Assembly (NCBI RefSeq): GCF_016908145.1
Contig: NZ_JAFBDI010000012.1
Location: 1 to 58,881, forward strand
Length of the DNA stretch: 58,881 nucleotides
Direction of reading: 5' to 3'
DNA from: Marinitoga litoralis
GTDB taxonomy: Bacteria; Thermotogota; Thermotogae; Petrotogales; Petrotogaceae
This document shows, in pieces, positions 25,636-35,204 of the stretch (its first letter is position 1; each line of letters begins with the position of its first letter). The notes beneath the pieces were generated by a model. It was given only the letters and a program-made list of their open reading frames with translations, made no database searches and was not told the DNA's origin. The translations under genes and the position numbers were made by a program.

Positions 25636-26877
25636 CTATTCACTCCCTGAAATACCAACGTATAAGTCTAAAGATCTTTCTAATACATTTTCATTTGATT
25701 TAACTGCGAATATAAGTTTATAATTTCCAGGAATAGTCAATTTTACTGGAGGTTCTTTTGAAATATAATGAATTAATCCTTTTCCTCCTTCATTTATATA
25801 TATTCTCTTTTTGTCATTATTTTCATAATTAAAAATAAGTGTATTTTTTTCTATATTAAGTAATCTTATAGAAAATCCTTCTATTTCAATAAACCTTTTA
25901 TTTTTTAAATCTAAATTATCTATATAAAATGCTCCTTGAAATAATTCGTTTATTGGATAAAAAAGATATGTATCTATAGATAAATTTATTTTTGACAATT
26001 TCCTTTCTATATTATTTGTAATAGGTAGTGGTATATAAACAGCTTGATTTAGTTCTTCATTAACAAAATATAATTCATACACGTCATCTTTTAATGAAGG
26101 TATAAATATTTCATTGATTGTATTTTCCAATGATTTTAGAGTCTTATAACCAAAATTAGCAGGTATTTCTTTTACTAATTTTCTCTTCTTATTAAATATT
26201 TGCAATTTTCCCTTTATATTTACATTTTTTGTTTCAGATGAATAATTAACTGTTTCTATGTATACCTTTGGTCTTTCATTTGTTAAATAAAAATCTTTAT
26301 CCAAATATATATTATAAACAACAGAATGGATATAATTAAACTCTTTACTTAATTTTATCTCTTTATCATTAAATCTAAATGAAGTTTCTATAGTATACAC
26401 TCCATTTGGGATTTTTGACATTGGATTAATATTTTCCAAGTCAAAAATATTTTTAATTTCTAAAGGATTTAGATCATAATTAATTATTTGAGGAGAAACA
26501 AATTTATAAAAGGTTTCACTTGAATTATTAGTAGTTTTATAAAGGTAGAATTTAAAATCTGCAATTTTTACTTTTTGTGTTTTTGATTGTGTATTTGCCA
26601 TGTTAATATTTATTTTAAGAGCGTCAGGAAAGTAGTATTTATCTGTGGAATTTAGTGAAATCGATATACCAGATATCATTATAGAATCTGAGAATTTATA
26701 CCTGGGGAAATAATATTTAGATAATAAGACCATCACTAGTGTTAGCAGAGATATCATAATTATAATAAAATTATTTATTTTTTGCCTTCTTTGAATAAGA
26801 CGGTTTAAGGAATCATTCTTGCTTTTATTTTTATCTATTTTTTCCCACTCTTCAGGACTTTTGCTATGGTATTTCAT
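25636..26877 (-). CDS. single-pass membrane protein with beta-rich outer region, unknown function
   Basis: Unrecognised family, 413 residues. A polar, basic N-terminus (about 35 residues) is followed by one membrane helix near residues 36-54, and the rest is extracytoplasmic. That region looks like several immunoglobulin- or fibronectin-like strands (NGVYTIETSFRFNDKEI; DDVYELYFVNE; PGNYKLIFAV). The repeated X-Y-x-L/I strands and Pro-Gly-Asn-Tyr-Lys turn fit such a fold. It is sandwiched between the GspE/PilB-type ATPase and the DUF5685 gene, with gaps of 4 and 2 bases, so it may be part of a secretion or pilus-like machine. Confidence 0.72.
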   Translation of the reverse strand: MKYHSKSPEEWEKIDKNKSKNDSLNRLIQRRQKINNFIIIMISLLTLVMVLLSKYYFPRYKFSDSIMISGISISLNSTDKYYFPDALKININMANTQSKTQKVKIADFKFYLYKTTNNSSETFYKFVSPQIINYDLNPLEIKNIFDLENINPMSKIPNGVYTIETSFRFNDKEIKLSKEFNYIHSVVYNIYLDKDFYLTNERPKVYIETVNYSSETKNVNIKGKLQIFNKKRKLVKEIPANFGYKTLKSLENTINEIFIPSLKDDVYELYFVNEELNQAVYIPLPITNNIERKLSKINLSIDTYLFYPINELFQGAFYIDNLDLKNKRFIEIEGFSIRLLNIEKNTLIFNYENNDKKRIYINEGGKGLIHYISKEPPVKLTIPGNYKLIFAVKSNENVLERSLDLYVGISGSE

Positions 26878-26881
26878 ATTC

Positions 26882-28003
26882 TCACCTCATTAATAATGAT
26901 TTATAATCAGAATCTGAAATCTCTCCTTTTATATATAATTGCTTTATATCATCAATTGGATTATAATAATATTCTGTATTAACAATATCTTTATTGTTTA
27001 TATAATTTTTACTATTTTCATTAATTTCTAAAATTTCAAAAATAGGGTATATATTCTTATATCCAGTATAATGGCATTTTTCGCATCCTTTATTATTTTC
27101 ATCATTATAACAATCACATAATATTTTTACAAATCTTTGGTTAAATATAACTTTTATAGTATTTAATATATCATATTCTTCTATTCCAAACTTTTTAAGC
27201 CTTTCTATAACGCCAAAAGCATCATTAGCATGAATAGTGGAAAGAACTAAATGTCCAGTCATTGCAGATTCTATAGTTATATTAGCAATTTCTTTTGTTC
27301 GTATTTCTCCAGTCATAATAATATCTGGATCATGTCTTAATATATTTTTAATTATATTTGTTTTCTCTGAATCATTATATATTTCAATTTGTTCAATTTT
27401 AGGGATTTTATACTCAATAGGATTTTCAATAGTGATGATTTTTTTATGTTGCTTATTTAATATATTCAATAATAAATATGCTAAAGCTGTTGTTTTTCCA
27501 CTACCAGTTGGACCTGAAAAAAGAATTAGCCCACTTTTCATATTTGATATTTTTTCAATATAATTCAAAAATTTAGGTGAGTAATCTAAGTTTTTTAAAT
27601 CAGAAATTGTTTTCAATTTTCTAATTACACAAATGATTCCTTCAAAGTCTTTAATCATAGAAACTCTAAATCTATTATTATAAAAAGTAAAGGACCCATC
27701 TGACGGATCCCTGTCATTAATAATATCTATTCCAGATAATATTTGAATTTTAGTAATAATCTTATTATAATCTTCTATAGATATCTTTTCATATTCTATA
27801 AGCATTGTATTAAATCTATATGAAACAACACCTTGTTTATTTTGTATAGAAAAATGCAAATCAGTAACCTTATCTTCTAATAATAATTTCAAATACTTTT
27901 CAAAAAGGTTTGTTTGGTTATATGTATTTTCTATCAATTTCTCTTTAATAGTTTCATTAGAAAATAATTGTTTGGTAGCTAATTCAAAAATTTTATTCTT
28001 CAT
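26882..28003 (-). CDS. GspE/PilB/PilT-family secretion ATPase
   Basis: A 373-residue type II secretion / type IV pilus ATPase. Walker A is SGPTGSGKTTALA near 158, the Asp box is ITIENPIEY, and Walker B is DIIMTGEIRTKE near 225. The His box is GHLVLSTIHANDA, and a C-terminal tetracysteine metal site (CDC...GCEKCHYTG) is as in GspE/PilB. It lacks the large N-terminal MshEN domain of full-length PilB and is near PilT in size, but the cysteine site points to an assembly-type ATPase. The start at 28003 (AAGG five bases upstream) is preferred over GTG at 28009. It overlaps ftsZ by 11 bases. Confidence 0.9.
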   Translation of the reverse strand: MKNKIFELATKQLFSNETIKEKLIENTYNQTNLFEKYLKLLLEDKVTDLHFSIQNKQGVVSYRFNTMLIEYEKISIEDYNKIITKIQILSGIDIINDRDPSDGSFTFYNNRFRVSMIKDFEGIICVIRKLKTISDLKNLDYSPKFLNYIEKISNMKSGLILFSGPTGSGKTTALAYLLLNILNKQHKKIITIENPIEYKIPKIEQIEIYNDSEKTNIIKNILRHDPDIIMTGEIRTKEIANITIESAMTGHLVLSTIHANDAFGVIERLKKFGIEEYDILNTIKVIFNQRFVKILCDCYNDENNKGCEKCHYTGYKNIYPIFEILEINENSKNYINNKDIVNTEYYYNPIDDIKQLYIKGEISDSDYKSLLMR

Positions 28004-29105
28004 AGTCACCTTGTTGAGCTTCTAGATATTTTTCTAATTTAATTCTTTCTTCATTAATAATATTATTTCCAAATAATCTATATATTGCAGGTATTTCATA
28101 AATATTTTCTCCATCATATTCATTTAATACTTTATTATATCCTGCAGCAACTATAGTTACTTTTAATTCATCAGGTTGCATATCATCAACTTCTGTAATT
28201 CCATACTTTAAATTAACTTCATCAGTTGAGTATGAGTGTAGAATATTAGTAACTATTTTTAAATCTTTTAAAGTAGGATTTTTACCAGACACATTAACTA
28301 AAGCAGCAGTAGCATTTTGAACGGAATTTTCTAAAAATTTAGAATTTAATGCATTTTTCGCAGCTTCTTCCGCTTTGTTAGAACCTTTTCCCCAACCAAT
28401 ACCTAACATAGCTGATCCTCTTCTTTTAAGAACGGATTCAACATCAGCAAAGTCAGTGTTTACAAGACCTTTTTTGGTTATTAAATCAGAAATTCCTGTT
28501 ATTCCTTGATATAAAATATCGTCGGCTTTAGCAAAAGCTTGTCTAATAGGGATATCATCATTGTCCTCTAATAATTTATCATTAGAAATTTTAATTAAAG
28601 TATCAACATATGGTTTTAATTTGTTTAAACCACCATTAGCAATTTTTTGTTTTGTTGAACCTTCAAAATGAAATGGTATTGTAACTACAGCAACAGTTAA
28701 AATACCTAATTCTCTAGCAATTCTAGCAATAACGGGGGAAGCTCCAGTACCAGTTCCTCCACCTAATCCAGCAGTAATAAATAAAAGATCAGTACCTTGA
28801 ATCATTTCTCTTATTTCATCTATGCTTTCTTCTGCAGCTTTTTCACCTTTTTCAGGATTTCCTCCAGCACCTAGTCCTCTTGTTAATTCTTTTCCTAATT
28901 GTAGTTTAAATTTAGCACTACTAGTCTCTAAAACTTGAACATCAGTGTTTGCAGCTATTAAATCCACATCTGAAATTCCAAGTCTTACCATTCTTTCTAT
29001 AGCATTATTTCCTGCACCACCAACACCAATAACTTTAATAACATATTTTGGCCTTTTATGAAAAACTTCTTTTGGTTCATTATCTATAGGTAAATTAAAT
29101 GGCAT
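27993..29105 (-). CDS. ftsZ: cell division protein FtsZ
   Basis: Tubulin-like GTPase forming the division ring. In about 370 residues it shows [10 protein letters not shown] near 28, NTDVQVL, the tubulin signature [10 protein letters not shown] near 115, [18 protein letters not shown], and the T7 synergy-loop segment FADVES. The start at 29105 is preferred: GGAGG is eight bases upstream, whereas the ATG at 29111 is only two bases from it. It overlaps ftsA by 11 bases and the secretion ATPase gene by a similar amount. The C-terminal tail lacks an obvious long linker; the extreme end is EAQQGDYEE. Confidence 0.97.
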   Translation of the reverse strand: MPFNLPIDNEPKEVFHKRPKYVIKVIGVGGAGNNAIERMVRLGISDVDLIAANTDVQVLETSSAKFKLQLGKELTRGLGAGGNPEKGEKAAEESIDEIREMIQGTDLLFITAGLGGGTGTGASPVIARIARELGILTVAVVTIPFHFEGSTKQKIANGGLNKLKPYVDTLIKISNDKLLEDNDDIPIRQAFAKADDILYQGITGISDLITKKGLVNTDFADVESVLKRRGSAMLGIGWGKGSNKAEEAAKNALNSKFLENSVQNATAALVNVSGKNPTLKDLKIVTNILHSYSTDEVNLKYGITEVDDMQPDELKVTIVAAGYNKVLNEYDGENIYEIPAIYRLFGNNIINEERIKLEKYLEAQQGDYEE

Positions 29106-30408
29106 CTTCATTACCTCCTAAAAGGATTCTTCCAAGCTTTGAAAAGAAACCACTCTTTTTTTCAGTTTTTTCCTCAAATTTATTTTCTTCGGTATATACT
29201 TTAGAGTCCTCTACATATATCCTAGGTATATTTATACCACTAAAATATAAATTTAAAGTACCAATAATAGGAGCAAACATAGGGTCTTTGTATAATTCAT
29301 CAGCATTTTCAATAATAAAATTACCTCCATTATTTGCAGCAACTCCTAATCTTGTTTGCGAACCCATAAAATCTGAAATTGTTTTTTCTATGTTTTTAAT
29401 TCTAGCTCCGCCGCCTGTGTGAACTACACCAGCTTGTAATCCGCCAGATATCTCTAAAGTGTTTTCATATTCTAACTTTGCCAAATCGCTGTTTAATTTA
29501 TTAATAATTTCTCTAGATCTAGCGAAAACGATTTTATTAAGTAAATTTTGAGTTGTGTATTCATAGTGATCTCCAACTAAACTTAAATAATCTACCTTTT
29601 TTACAGCTTTTGTATCTTGTAAACAAACAGCTTGTTCTTCTAATAATCTTAAAGCTTCATTTTCTGAAGTTTTTAAAACATTTACTATATCTTTTAAAAC
29701 ATATTCCATTCCAACTTCAAAATCTAAATAAAACTTTGGTATACCATCTTTAAATATTAACATTCTAGCTTTAGAATGACCTAAATCAATAACTCCAACA
29801 CCAAGATTTCTATCAGAAGTATTTGTAACTCCATATGAAGCAGCTAATGTAGAATCATAAATAGGTATTTCACCCTCTATTAAATTTTTTATTGTATTTC
29901 TCATAGGAGCAAATGAATTTTCTGGAACCCAAACAACATTAATGATAGCGTTTAAACTAAAATTAGCTACAAAAGCTACAGGGTTTTTAACTTTTTTATC
30001 ATCAACTTCAAAATTTACAAATTTAATATCTAAAACTTCTTTATTTTGTTCAGAATATTTTTGTTGAATATTAGATTTAATTTTATCAAGATCACCTTCG
30101 GTGATTTCTTTAGGTTCAGAAAATTCCAATGTATAACTTTCTCTTGAAATCCTTAATTCATTTGTTGAATAAGATAATATAATTTCAATATCTTTAGATT
30201 TATTATTGATTTCATTTTCGAATGAATAAATAACATTTTCTATTTTTCTTCTTAATGATTTTACATCCTGTATTTGACCTTTAACAATTCCTTCAGCTCT
30301 TTCAATAGTTTTTGATATTAATGAATAATTACCTTTATTTTCTTCTAATGCCACACCTTTTATAAAATAATTTCCCACATCAATAGCATAAATAACCTTT
30401 TTGGCCAT
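29095..30408 (-). CDS. ftsA: cell division protein FtsA
   Basis: Actin-like membrane tether of FtsZ, 437 residues. It has phosphate-1 loop AIDVGNYFIKGV near residue 8, phosphate-2 GVGVIDLGHSKARMLIF near 202, and the adenosine loop VVHTGGGARIKNIE near 325. The C-terminal amphipathic helix (KSGFFSKLGRILLGG) is the membrane-targeting sequence. AGGAGGG precedes the ATG. It lies 10 bases after the FtsQ-like gene and overlaps ftsZ, an arrangement that equalises their expression by coupling. Confidence 0.96.
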   Translation of the reverse strand: MAKKVIYAIDVGNYFIKGVALEENKGNYSLISKTIERAEGIVKGQIQDVKSLRRKIENVIYSFENEINNKSKDIEIILSYSTNELRISRESYTLEFSEPKEITEGDLDKIKSNIQQKYSEQNKEVLDIKFVNFEVDDKKVKNPVAFVANFSLNAIINVVWVPENSFAPMRNTIKNLIEGEIPIYDSTLAASYGVTNTSDRNLGVGVIDLGHSKARMLIFKDGIPKFYLDFEVGMEYVLKDIVNVLKTSENEALRLLEEQAVCLQDTKAVKKVDYLSLVGDHYEYTTQNLLNKIVFARSREIINKLNSDLAKLEYENTLEISGGLQAGVVHTGGGARIKNIEKTISDFMGSQTRLGVAANNGGNFIIENADELYKDPMFAPIIGTLNLYFSGINIPRIYVEDSKVYTEENKFEEKTEKKSGFFSKLGRILLGGNEDAI

Positions 30409-30418
30409 TTTATCCCTC

Positions 30419-30889
30419 CTAATAAACGCTTATCAAATTACCTCCAGAGAGAAGAATATATTTCCCCGGTTCATTTGTTTTTAATTGATTAATAATATCA
30501 TCAAAAAAATCTACTACAGTATTCCAAGAATTAAAAAATATTGTATAATTTGGATTAATATAAATATATTTATTATTGAAATCAATTTTTGAAATATAAT
30601 TTAGTTCATCTAAAGATAATTTAGCAATTTCATTTTTATATTTATTATAATCATCTTTGTTAACAATTGGATAACCTATAATAGGAATATCAGATATTTT
30701 AAAAATTGTTGCATTTTTATTTAAAAGAATATATCTTCCATTAAATTTTACCACACATATAGGTTGGTTAGTTACAAAATGATTTTCATTATATTTATTT
30801 TCAGTAACAAAAAGAGTTAGAAAAGAATAAAGTAATATAAAAATATATGAAACAGTAATTAGAACCAATATTTTTTGAGTAGAACTCAT
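30419..30889 (-). CDS. small FtsQ/DivIB-like single-pass membrane protein
   Basis: A 156-residue protein with one N-terminal membrane helix (about 6-28) and a small extracytoplasmic domain. The stretch FNGRYILLNKNATIFKISDIPIIG recalls the beta strands of FtsQ/DivIB after the POTRA domain, where a strand pair precedes a conserved proline. It lies between gyrB and ftsA, adjacent to both (0 and 10 bases), the place where ftsQ usually sits. It is much shorter than typical FtsQ because a POTRA domain is not visible. The assignment is from position plus weak pattern only. Confidence 0.55.
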   Translation of the reverse strand: MSSTQKILVLITVSYIFILLYSFLTLFVTENKYNENHFVTNQPICVVKFNGRYILLNKNATIFKISDIPIIGYPIVNKDDYNKYKNEIAKLSLDELNYISKIDFNNKYIYINPNYTIFFNSWNTVVDFFDDIINQLKTNEPGKYILLSGGNLISVY

Positions 30890-32809
30890 TTAAATATCTA
30901 ACTCCTTAATTTTTAATGCATGTTCTTCAATAAATTCTCTTCTAGCGGAAGGGTCGCTTCCCATTAAGATTTCTAAAATTTCTTCAGTTTCAACTAAATC
31001 TTCGATATTAATTTTTAATAGTTTTCTCTTTTCAGGATTCATTGTTGTTTCCCATAATTGATCTGCATTCATTTCACCTAAACCCTTATATCTTTGTAAC
31101 GTGTATTTAGGATATTCTTTTTTCATAGCTTCTAATTCTTCATCTGAATATAAATATTTTTCAAATTTTCCTGATTTAAATTTATATAAAGGTGGTTGTG
31201 CAGCATAAATTCTACCTGCTTTTATTAATTCTGGCATAAATCTAAAGAATAATGCTAACAATAATGTTCTAATATGCGCCCCATCAACATCAGCATCAGT
31301 CATAATAATAATTTTACCATATCTTAATTTTTCAATATTAAAGTTATCTCCAATACCAGTACCAATTGCTGATATTATATTAGAAACTTGTTCGTTTTTT
31401 AAAAGCCTTTCAATATCATGTTTTTCAACATTTATTATTTTACCTCTCAAAGGTAAAATAGCTTGGAAATTTCTATCTCTAGCTGATTTAGCGTTACCTC
31501 CAGCAGAATTACCCTCAACTATAAACAATTCAGTTTCATCTAAATTAGTTGATGTACAATCAGCTAATTTCCCAGGTAGTGGTGAGTTTTCAAAAATAGA
31601 TTTTCTTTTTACTTTATCTCTTGCTTTTCTTGCGTTTATTCTTGCTCTTGCAGCTTCTTTTATTCTTTCAAAAATCATTTTTGTATCTTTTGGATGAGAA
31701 TCTAAATATTTGATTAAATATTCTGATAAGATTTCATTTACAGCAGTTCTAACTTCTTTACTACCTAATTTAGCTTTAGTTTGTCCTTCAAATACCGGAT
31801 CTGGAAGTTTTACACTAAGTATAGCTATTAAACCTTCTCTAACATCTTCTCCAGTGAAATTTTCTTCTTTTTCTTTTAAGTAACCATGAGTTTTAGCATA
31901 ATCATTAATAATTCTTGTTAAAGTTGCTTTAAAAGCAGATTCGTGTTCTCCACCTTCTATTGTTCTAATATTATTAACGTAACTATATATATGCGGATAA
32001 TCATTTCTAGTATACATCATAGAAAATTCAACAATAATATCTGAATAACCTTTACGAGGATTTTTTACAGCACCTTTACCAAAAATAGGATTTTCGTGTA
32101 TAGGAGTTTTTTTATTTTTTTTCACTAAAAAATCTAAAAATTCAGAAATACCATTTTCAAATTTAAAGGTATTTTTCTTATTTCTTTTTTCATCGATAAA
32201 TTCAATTTCTAATCCAGGATTCAAAAATGCCAATTCTCTTAATCTATTTTCAATTATTTGTCCTTCAACTTCTATATCACCATTTTCAAATATTTCACTA
32301 TCTGGTTTAAATTTTATATGAGTCCCTGTTTTGTTTGTATCACCTAATATTTCTACATCAGTAAGTTTATTTCCTCTAGAATATTTTTGATAATGAATTT
32401 TACCATTTCTATGCACCCAAACTTCTAAATATTCTGATAAAGCATTAACAACAGATGCACCAACACCATGTAAACCACCACTAATTTTATATGTGGCACT
32501 ATCAAACTTTCCACCAGCATGTAAAGTTGTAAAAACAACTTCTAATGTATCTTTTTTTTCAGTAGGATGTGGTCCAACTGGAATACCACGACCATTATCC
32601 ATTACTTCAATTGAATCATCAGTATTTATTTTAACTATTATTTTTGTACAAAAACCGTTCATATATTCATCTACACTATTATCAACAATTTCATATACTA
32701 AATGGTTTAAACCAGCTTTTCCAATAGACCCTATATACATACCAGGTCTTTTTCTTACTGGTTCTAAACCTTTTAAAACTTTAATATTTTCTTGTGAATA
32801 TTGATTCAT
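30890..32809 (-). CDS. gyrB: DNA gyrase subunit B
   Basis: ATPase subunit of the type II topoisomerase, 639 residues. The GHKL domain has EIVDNSVDEY near 40, MDNGRGIPVG near 70 and GGLHGVGASVVNALS. The toprim domain has FIVEGNSAGG near 421 and TDADVDGAHIRTLLL near 500, and the end shows the RYKGLGEMN and RKLLKI segments. Its length is normal. Its ATG overlaps the stop of the DciA-like gene by four bases and it abuts the FtsQ-like gene. gyrB directly ahead of ftsA-ftsZ couples supercoiling and division genes on one transcript. Confidence 0.97.
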   Translation of the reverse strand: MNQYSQENIKVLKGLEPVRKRPGMYIGSIGKAGLNHLVYEIVDNSVDEYMNGFCTKIIVKINTDDSIEVMDNGRGIPVGPHPTEKKDTLEVVFTTLHAGGKFDSATYKISGGLHGVGASVVNALSEYLEVWVHRNGKIHYQKYSRGNKLTDVEILGDTNKTGTHIKFKPDSEIFENGDIEVEGQIIENRLRELAFLNPGLEIEFIDEKRNKKNTFKFENGISEFLDFLVKKNKKTPIHENPIFGKGAVKNPRKGYSDIIVEFSMMYTRNDYPHIYSYVNNIRTIEGGEHESAFKATLTRIINDYAKTHGYLKEKEENFTGEDVREGLIAILSVKLPDPVFEGQTKAKLGSKEVRTAVNEILSEYLIKYLDSHPKDTKMIFERIKEAARARINARKARDKVKRKSIFENSPLPGKLADCTSTNLDETELFIVEGNSAGGNAKSARDRNFQAILPLRGKIINVEKHDIERLLKNEQVSNIISAIGTGIGDNFNIEKLRYGKIIIMTDADVDGAHIRTLLLALFFRFMPELIKAGRIYAAQPPLYKFKSGKFEKYLYSDEELEAMKKEYPKYTLQRYKGLGEMNADQLWETTMNPEKRKLLKINIEDLVETEEILEILMGSDPSARREFIEEHALKIKELDI

Positions 32810-33105
32810 TTATGAGCACCTCCGGTAAATTTTATATACTTTATCTCATCCAAATCTAAATTAGAATTAATATCATTAAGTATTTTCCTCTTTTTAAATA
32901 AAATTTCTTGTTTAATATAGTTATTTTCGACATACAAAAAAAGTGTGGAGGTTTTTAAGTCTATATTAATTACCTCCACTGAGGTTAAAGAGTATTTATC
33001 TAAAACATTTTTAACTATATCTTTTAAATCATTCAATAGTAATACTTTCTTTAGTACATTATTTTTTTTACTTAATTCCTTAATTATATCGTTTATATCC
33101 TTCAT
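32806..33105 (-). CDS. DUF721 / DciA-like protein
   Basis: A 99-residue protein. The C-terminal half, TSTLFLYVENNYIKQEILFKKRKILNDINSN followed by IKYIKF, matches the DUF721/DciA core of a strand (xLxLxVxxxxxxxEL), a helix with the long lysine run, and a terminal strand. DciA proteins load the replicative helicase in bacteria lacking DnaC/DnaI. The start at 33105 is preferred because GGGAG is a few bases upstream; ATG at 33123 is in frame but weaker. It overlaps both neighbours (class IV aminotransferase and gyrB) by 2 to 4 bases. The N-terminal helices are shorter than in typical DciA. Confidence 0.62.
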   Translation of the reverse strand: MKDINDIIKELSKKNNVLKKVLLLNDLKDIVKNVLDKYSLTSVEVINIDLKTSTLFLYVENNYIKQEILFKKRKILNDINSNLDLDEIKYIKFTGGAHK

Positions 33106-33106
33106 T

Positions 33107-33928
33107 TTACTCCCAGTATTCATTATTATTAATAATAAAATCTTTCCAATAATTCATTAACATTTCAGTTGTTATGCCAGGAGCATTAAATGTAAAATTA
33201 GGAACTATTCTTCTAACTGGAATTATTCCAACACTGGTATGAGTTAAAAATATTTCATCAGCAGAAAGCAATTCCCAAACTTCAATATTTCTTTCCTCAT
33301 AATCCATATTAAAACTTTCAGCCATATCTAAAACAATTTTTCTTGTTATTCCTGGCAATATTCCAGCTGATATAGGAGGAGTTGTAATTACTCCCGCAGT
33401 TACAATAAAAATATTGGACTTTGTGCCTTCAGTTACATAACCAAAATCGTTTAACACAATAGCATCATAATAAGCATTATATTTTTGTCTTAAATAAAGA
33501 CTATACCCATTCAAGCTGGTTTTTACATAATAAGGAATAACAGGGTTTTTTGGTTTACGTTCTCGAGAAATTGTAAGAACAACTCCACTTTCTTTTAATT
33601 CCTCATATTCATAAATCGGTTCTAAAAAAGCATAGAAAGATTTATGACTTGAAGTATATTTATTTATGATTATTTTTATTCTGACATCATTTTTACATTC
33701 GAATTTTTTTATTCCATATTCAATAATATTTTTTAATTCGTCATATTCAGGTACTTCAAGTCCTAAAAAAATAGCAGATTTTTTTAATCTATCATAGTGG
33801 AATTTTAAAGAAAAAATATTTTTATTATATGTTCTTACAGTTTCATATGTAGAATACCCATTAAATAGCTCAAAATCTTCGTTTAAATATTCATTTTTCT
33901 CAATCCATTCTCTAGAATTATAAAACAT
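33107..33928 (-). CDS. class IV PLP-dependent aminotransferase (IlvE/Dat/PabC-like)
   Basis: A 273-residue fold-type IV PLP enzyme. The motifs are GYSTYETVRTYNKNIFSL near 24, HYDRLKKSA, the PLP lysine in VKTSLNGYSLYL near 138, EGTKSNIFIV near 167 (phosphate-binding) and LTHTSVGIIPVR near 232. The size and the Asn in the KTSLNGY motif fit branched-chain, D-amino-acid or aminodeoxychorismate-lyase members; the sequence does not choose between them. It overlaps mtaB by 11 bases and the DciA-like gene by a few bases. The overlaps in both directions show it belongs to the long cluster. Confidence 0.88.
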   Translation of the reverse strand: MFYNSREWIEKNEYLNEDFELFNGYSTYETVRTYNKNIFSLKFHYDRLKKSAIFLGLEVPEYDELKNIIEYGIKKFECKNDVRIKIIINKYTSSHKSFYAFLEPIYEYEELKESGVVLTISRERKPKNPVIPYYVKTSLNGYSLYLRQKYNAYYDAIVLNDFGYVTEGTKSNIFIVTAGVITTPPISAGILPGITRKIVLDMAESFNMDYEERNIEVWELLSADEIFLTHTSVGIIPVRRIVPNFTFNAPGITTEMLMNYWKDFIINNNEYWE

Positions 33929-35204
33929 TGGACATCACTCCATCCTTATTTATATTATTAATTATCACATCATAAAAATTATCTTTCTCCAATTTTTGAG
34001 GTATTTCATGATAAACATAAAACTCATCATAACCATAACTCTTATTTTTTTCATTTTTTTCTATTAACACTCTAGATTTTTTATTTAATAAACTATTTAA
34101 ATAATTATTCATTGATTTTTGAATATGAATTTGAAATTCAGACATTCTTTCTTTTTTAATATTTCCAGGGACTTGATTATTTAATCTAGATGCTTTTGTA
34201 TTTGGTCTATTTGAATATCTAAAAGCATGAATTCTAGAAAATGGATATGTATTTACAAAATCAATTAATTTTTGAAAATCTTGATCAGTTTCTCCAGGGA
34301 AACCTACAATAATATCTGCAGATATGGAAAATATTGGATTAATAGAAAATATCATATTGAATAAATTATATAAATATTTTTCATCATATTTTCTTCCCAT
34401 ATTAAATAAAATATTATCAGATACATGCTGAAGTGACAAATGAATATGTTTTTCAAAAATCTTACTACTGTTAATTAATCTAATTATTTCTTCATCAATA
34501 AAATCTGGATATAACGAACTAATTCTAAATCTTATATCATTATTTTCATATTTATCATTTAAATCAAAAATAAGTTTTTTTAAGTTATAATCAGTTCCAT
34601 GTCCGAAATAGGTTAGATTAATACCAGTTAAAACAATCTCTTTAATATTAGATTTAATTATATTATCTACTGCATCAAATATTTCTTTTTTAGATATACT
34701 TCTAATTTTATTTCCACGTGCAAAAATAATTCTGCAATATGAACAAAATTCCAGACATCCTTCTTCAATAGGTAAAAAGAATCTAGAATATGAATTGTAA
34801 GGTTTATTAGGAATAAATACCCTATCTTTTTCATTATTCCAATAATCTTTATCTACAAAAATACCATTTTTATCTATATATTCTTCAATATATTTTTTTT
34901 CGAAATTACCTAAGATTAAGTCTGCACCTGCATCTTTTAAACCTTCAATATTTGTGTGAGATGTGCAACCAACAACAATAATTTTTTTATTTTTATTTTT
35001 CCTTTTTACACTTCTTATATATTGTCTTATTTTTCTTTCAGCTTCTGAAGTAACTGTACAAGAATTTATTAAAATAAAATCACTACTTTCATCTTTTTTA
35101 TCAAAACTAACCTCAAAATTTAATTGTTCTAATTTTTCACCAATAAAAGCGCTTTCTGATTGATTTAATTTACATCCATAAGTAATAATATCTATTTTTT
35201 TCAC
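33918..35204 (-). CDS. mtaB: MtaB-like radical SAM tRNA methylthiotransferase
   Basis: A 428-residue methylthiotransferase of the MiaB/MtaB group. An N-terminal domain carries three cysteines (TYGCKLNQSES, NSCTVTSEAE, VGCTSH) that bind the auxiliary cluster. The radical SAM motif is CLEFCSYC near 153, then GFPGETDQDF near 300, and a C-terminal TRAM-like region. MtaB thiomethylates t6A37 in tRNA. It overlaps the CBS gene by 4 bases and the aminotransferase gene by 11. The C-terminal TRAM domain looks short and lysine/asparagine-rich, perhaps only due to AT-richness. Confidence 0.9.
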   Translation of the reverse strand: MKKIDIITYGCKLNQSESAFIGEKLEQLNFEVSFDKKDESSDFILINSCTVTSEAERKIRQYIRSVKRKNKNKKIIVVGCTSHTNIEGLKDAGADLILGNFEKKYIEEYIDKNGIFVDKDYWNNEKDRVFIPNKPYNSYSRFFLPIEEGCLEFCSYCRIIFARGNKIRSISKKEIFDAVDNIIKSNIKEIVLTGINLTYFGHGTDYNLKKLIFDLNDKYENNDIRFRISSLYPDFIDEEIIRLINSSKIFEKHIHLSLQHVSDNILFNMGRKYDEKYLYNLFNMIFSINPIFSISADIIVGFPGETDQDFQKLIDFVNTYPFSRIHAFRYSNRPNTKASRLNNQVPGNIKKERMSEFQIHIQKSMNNYLNSLLNKKSRVLIEKNEKNKSYGYDEFYVYHEIPQKLEKDNFYDVIINNINKDGVMSNVL

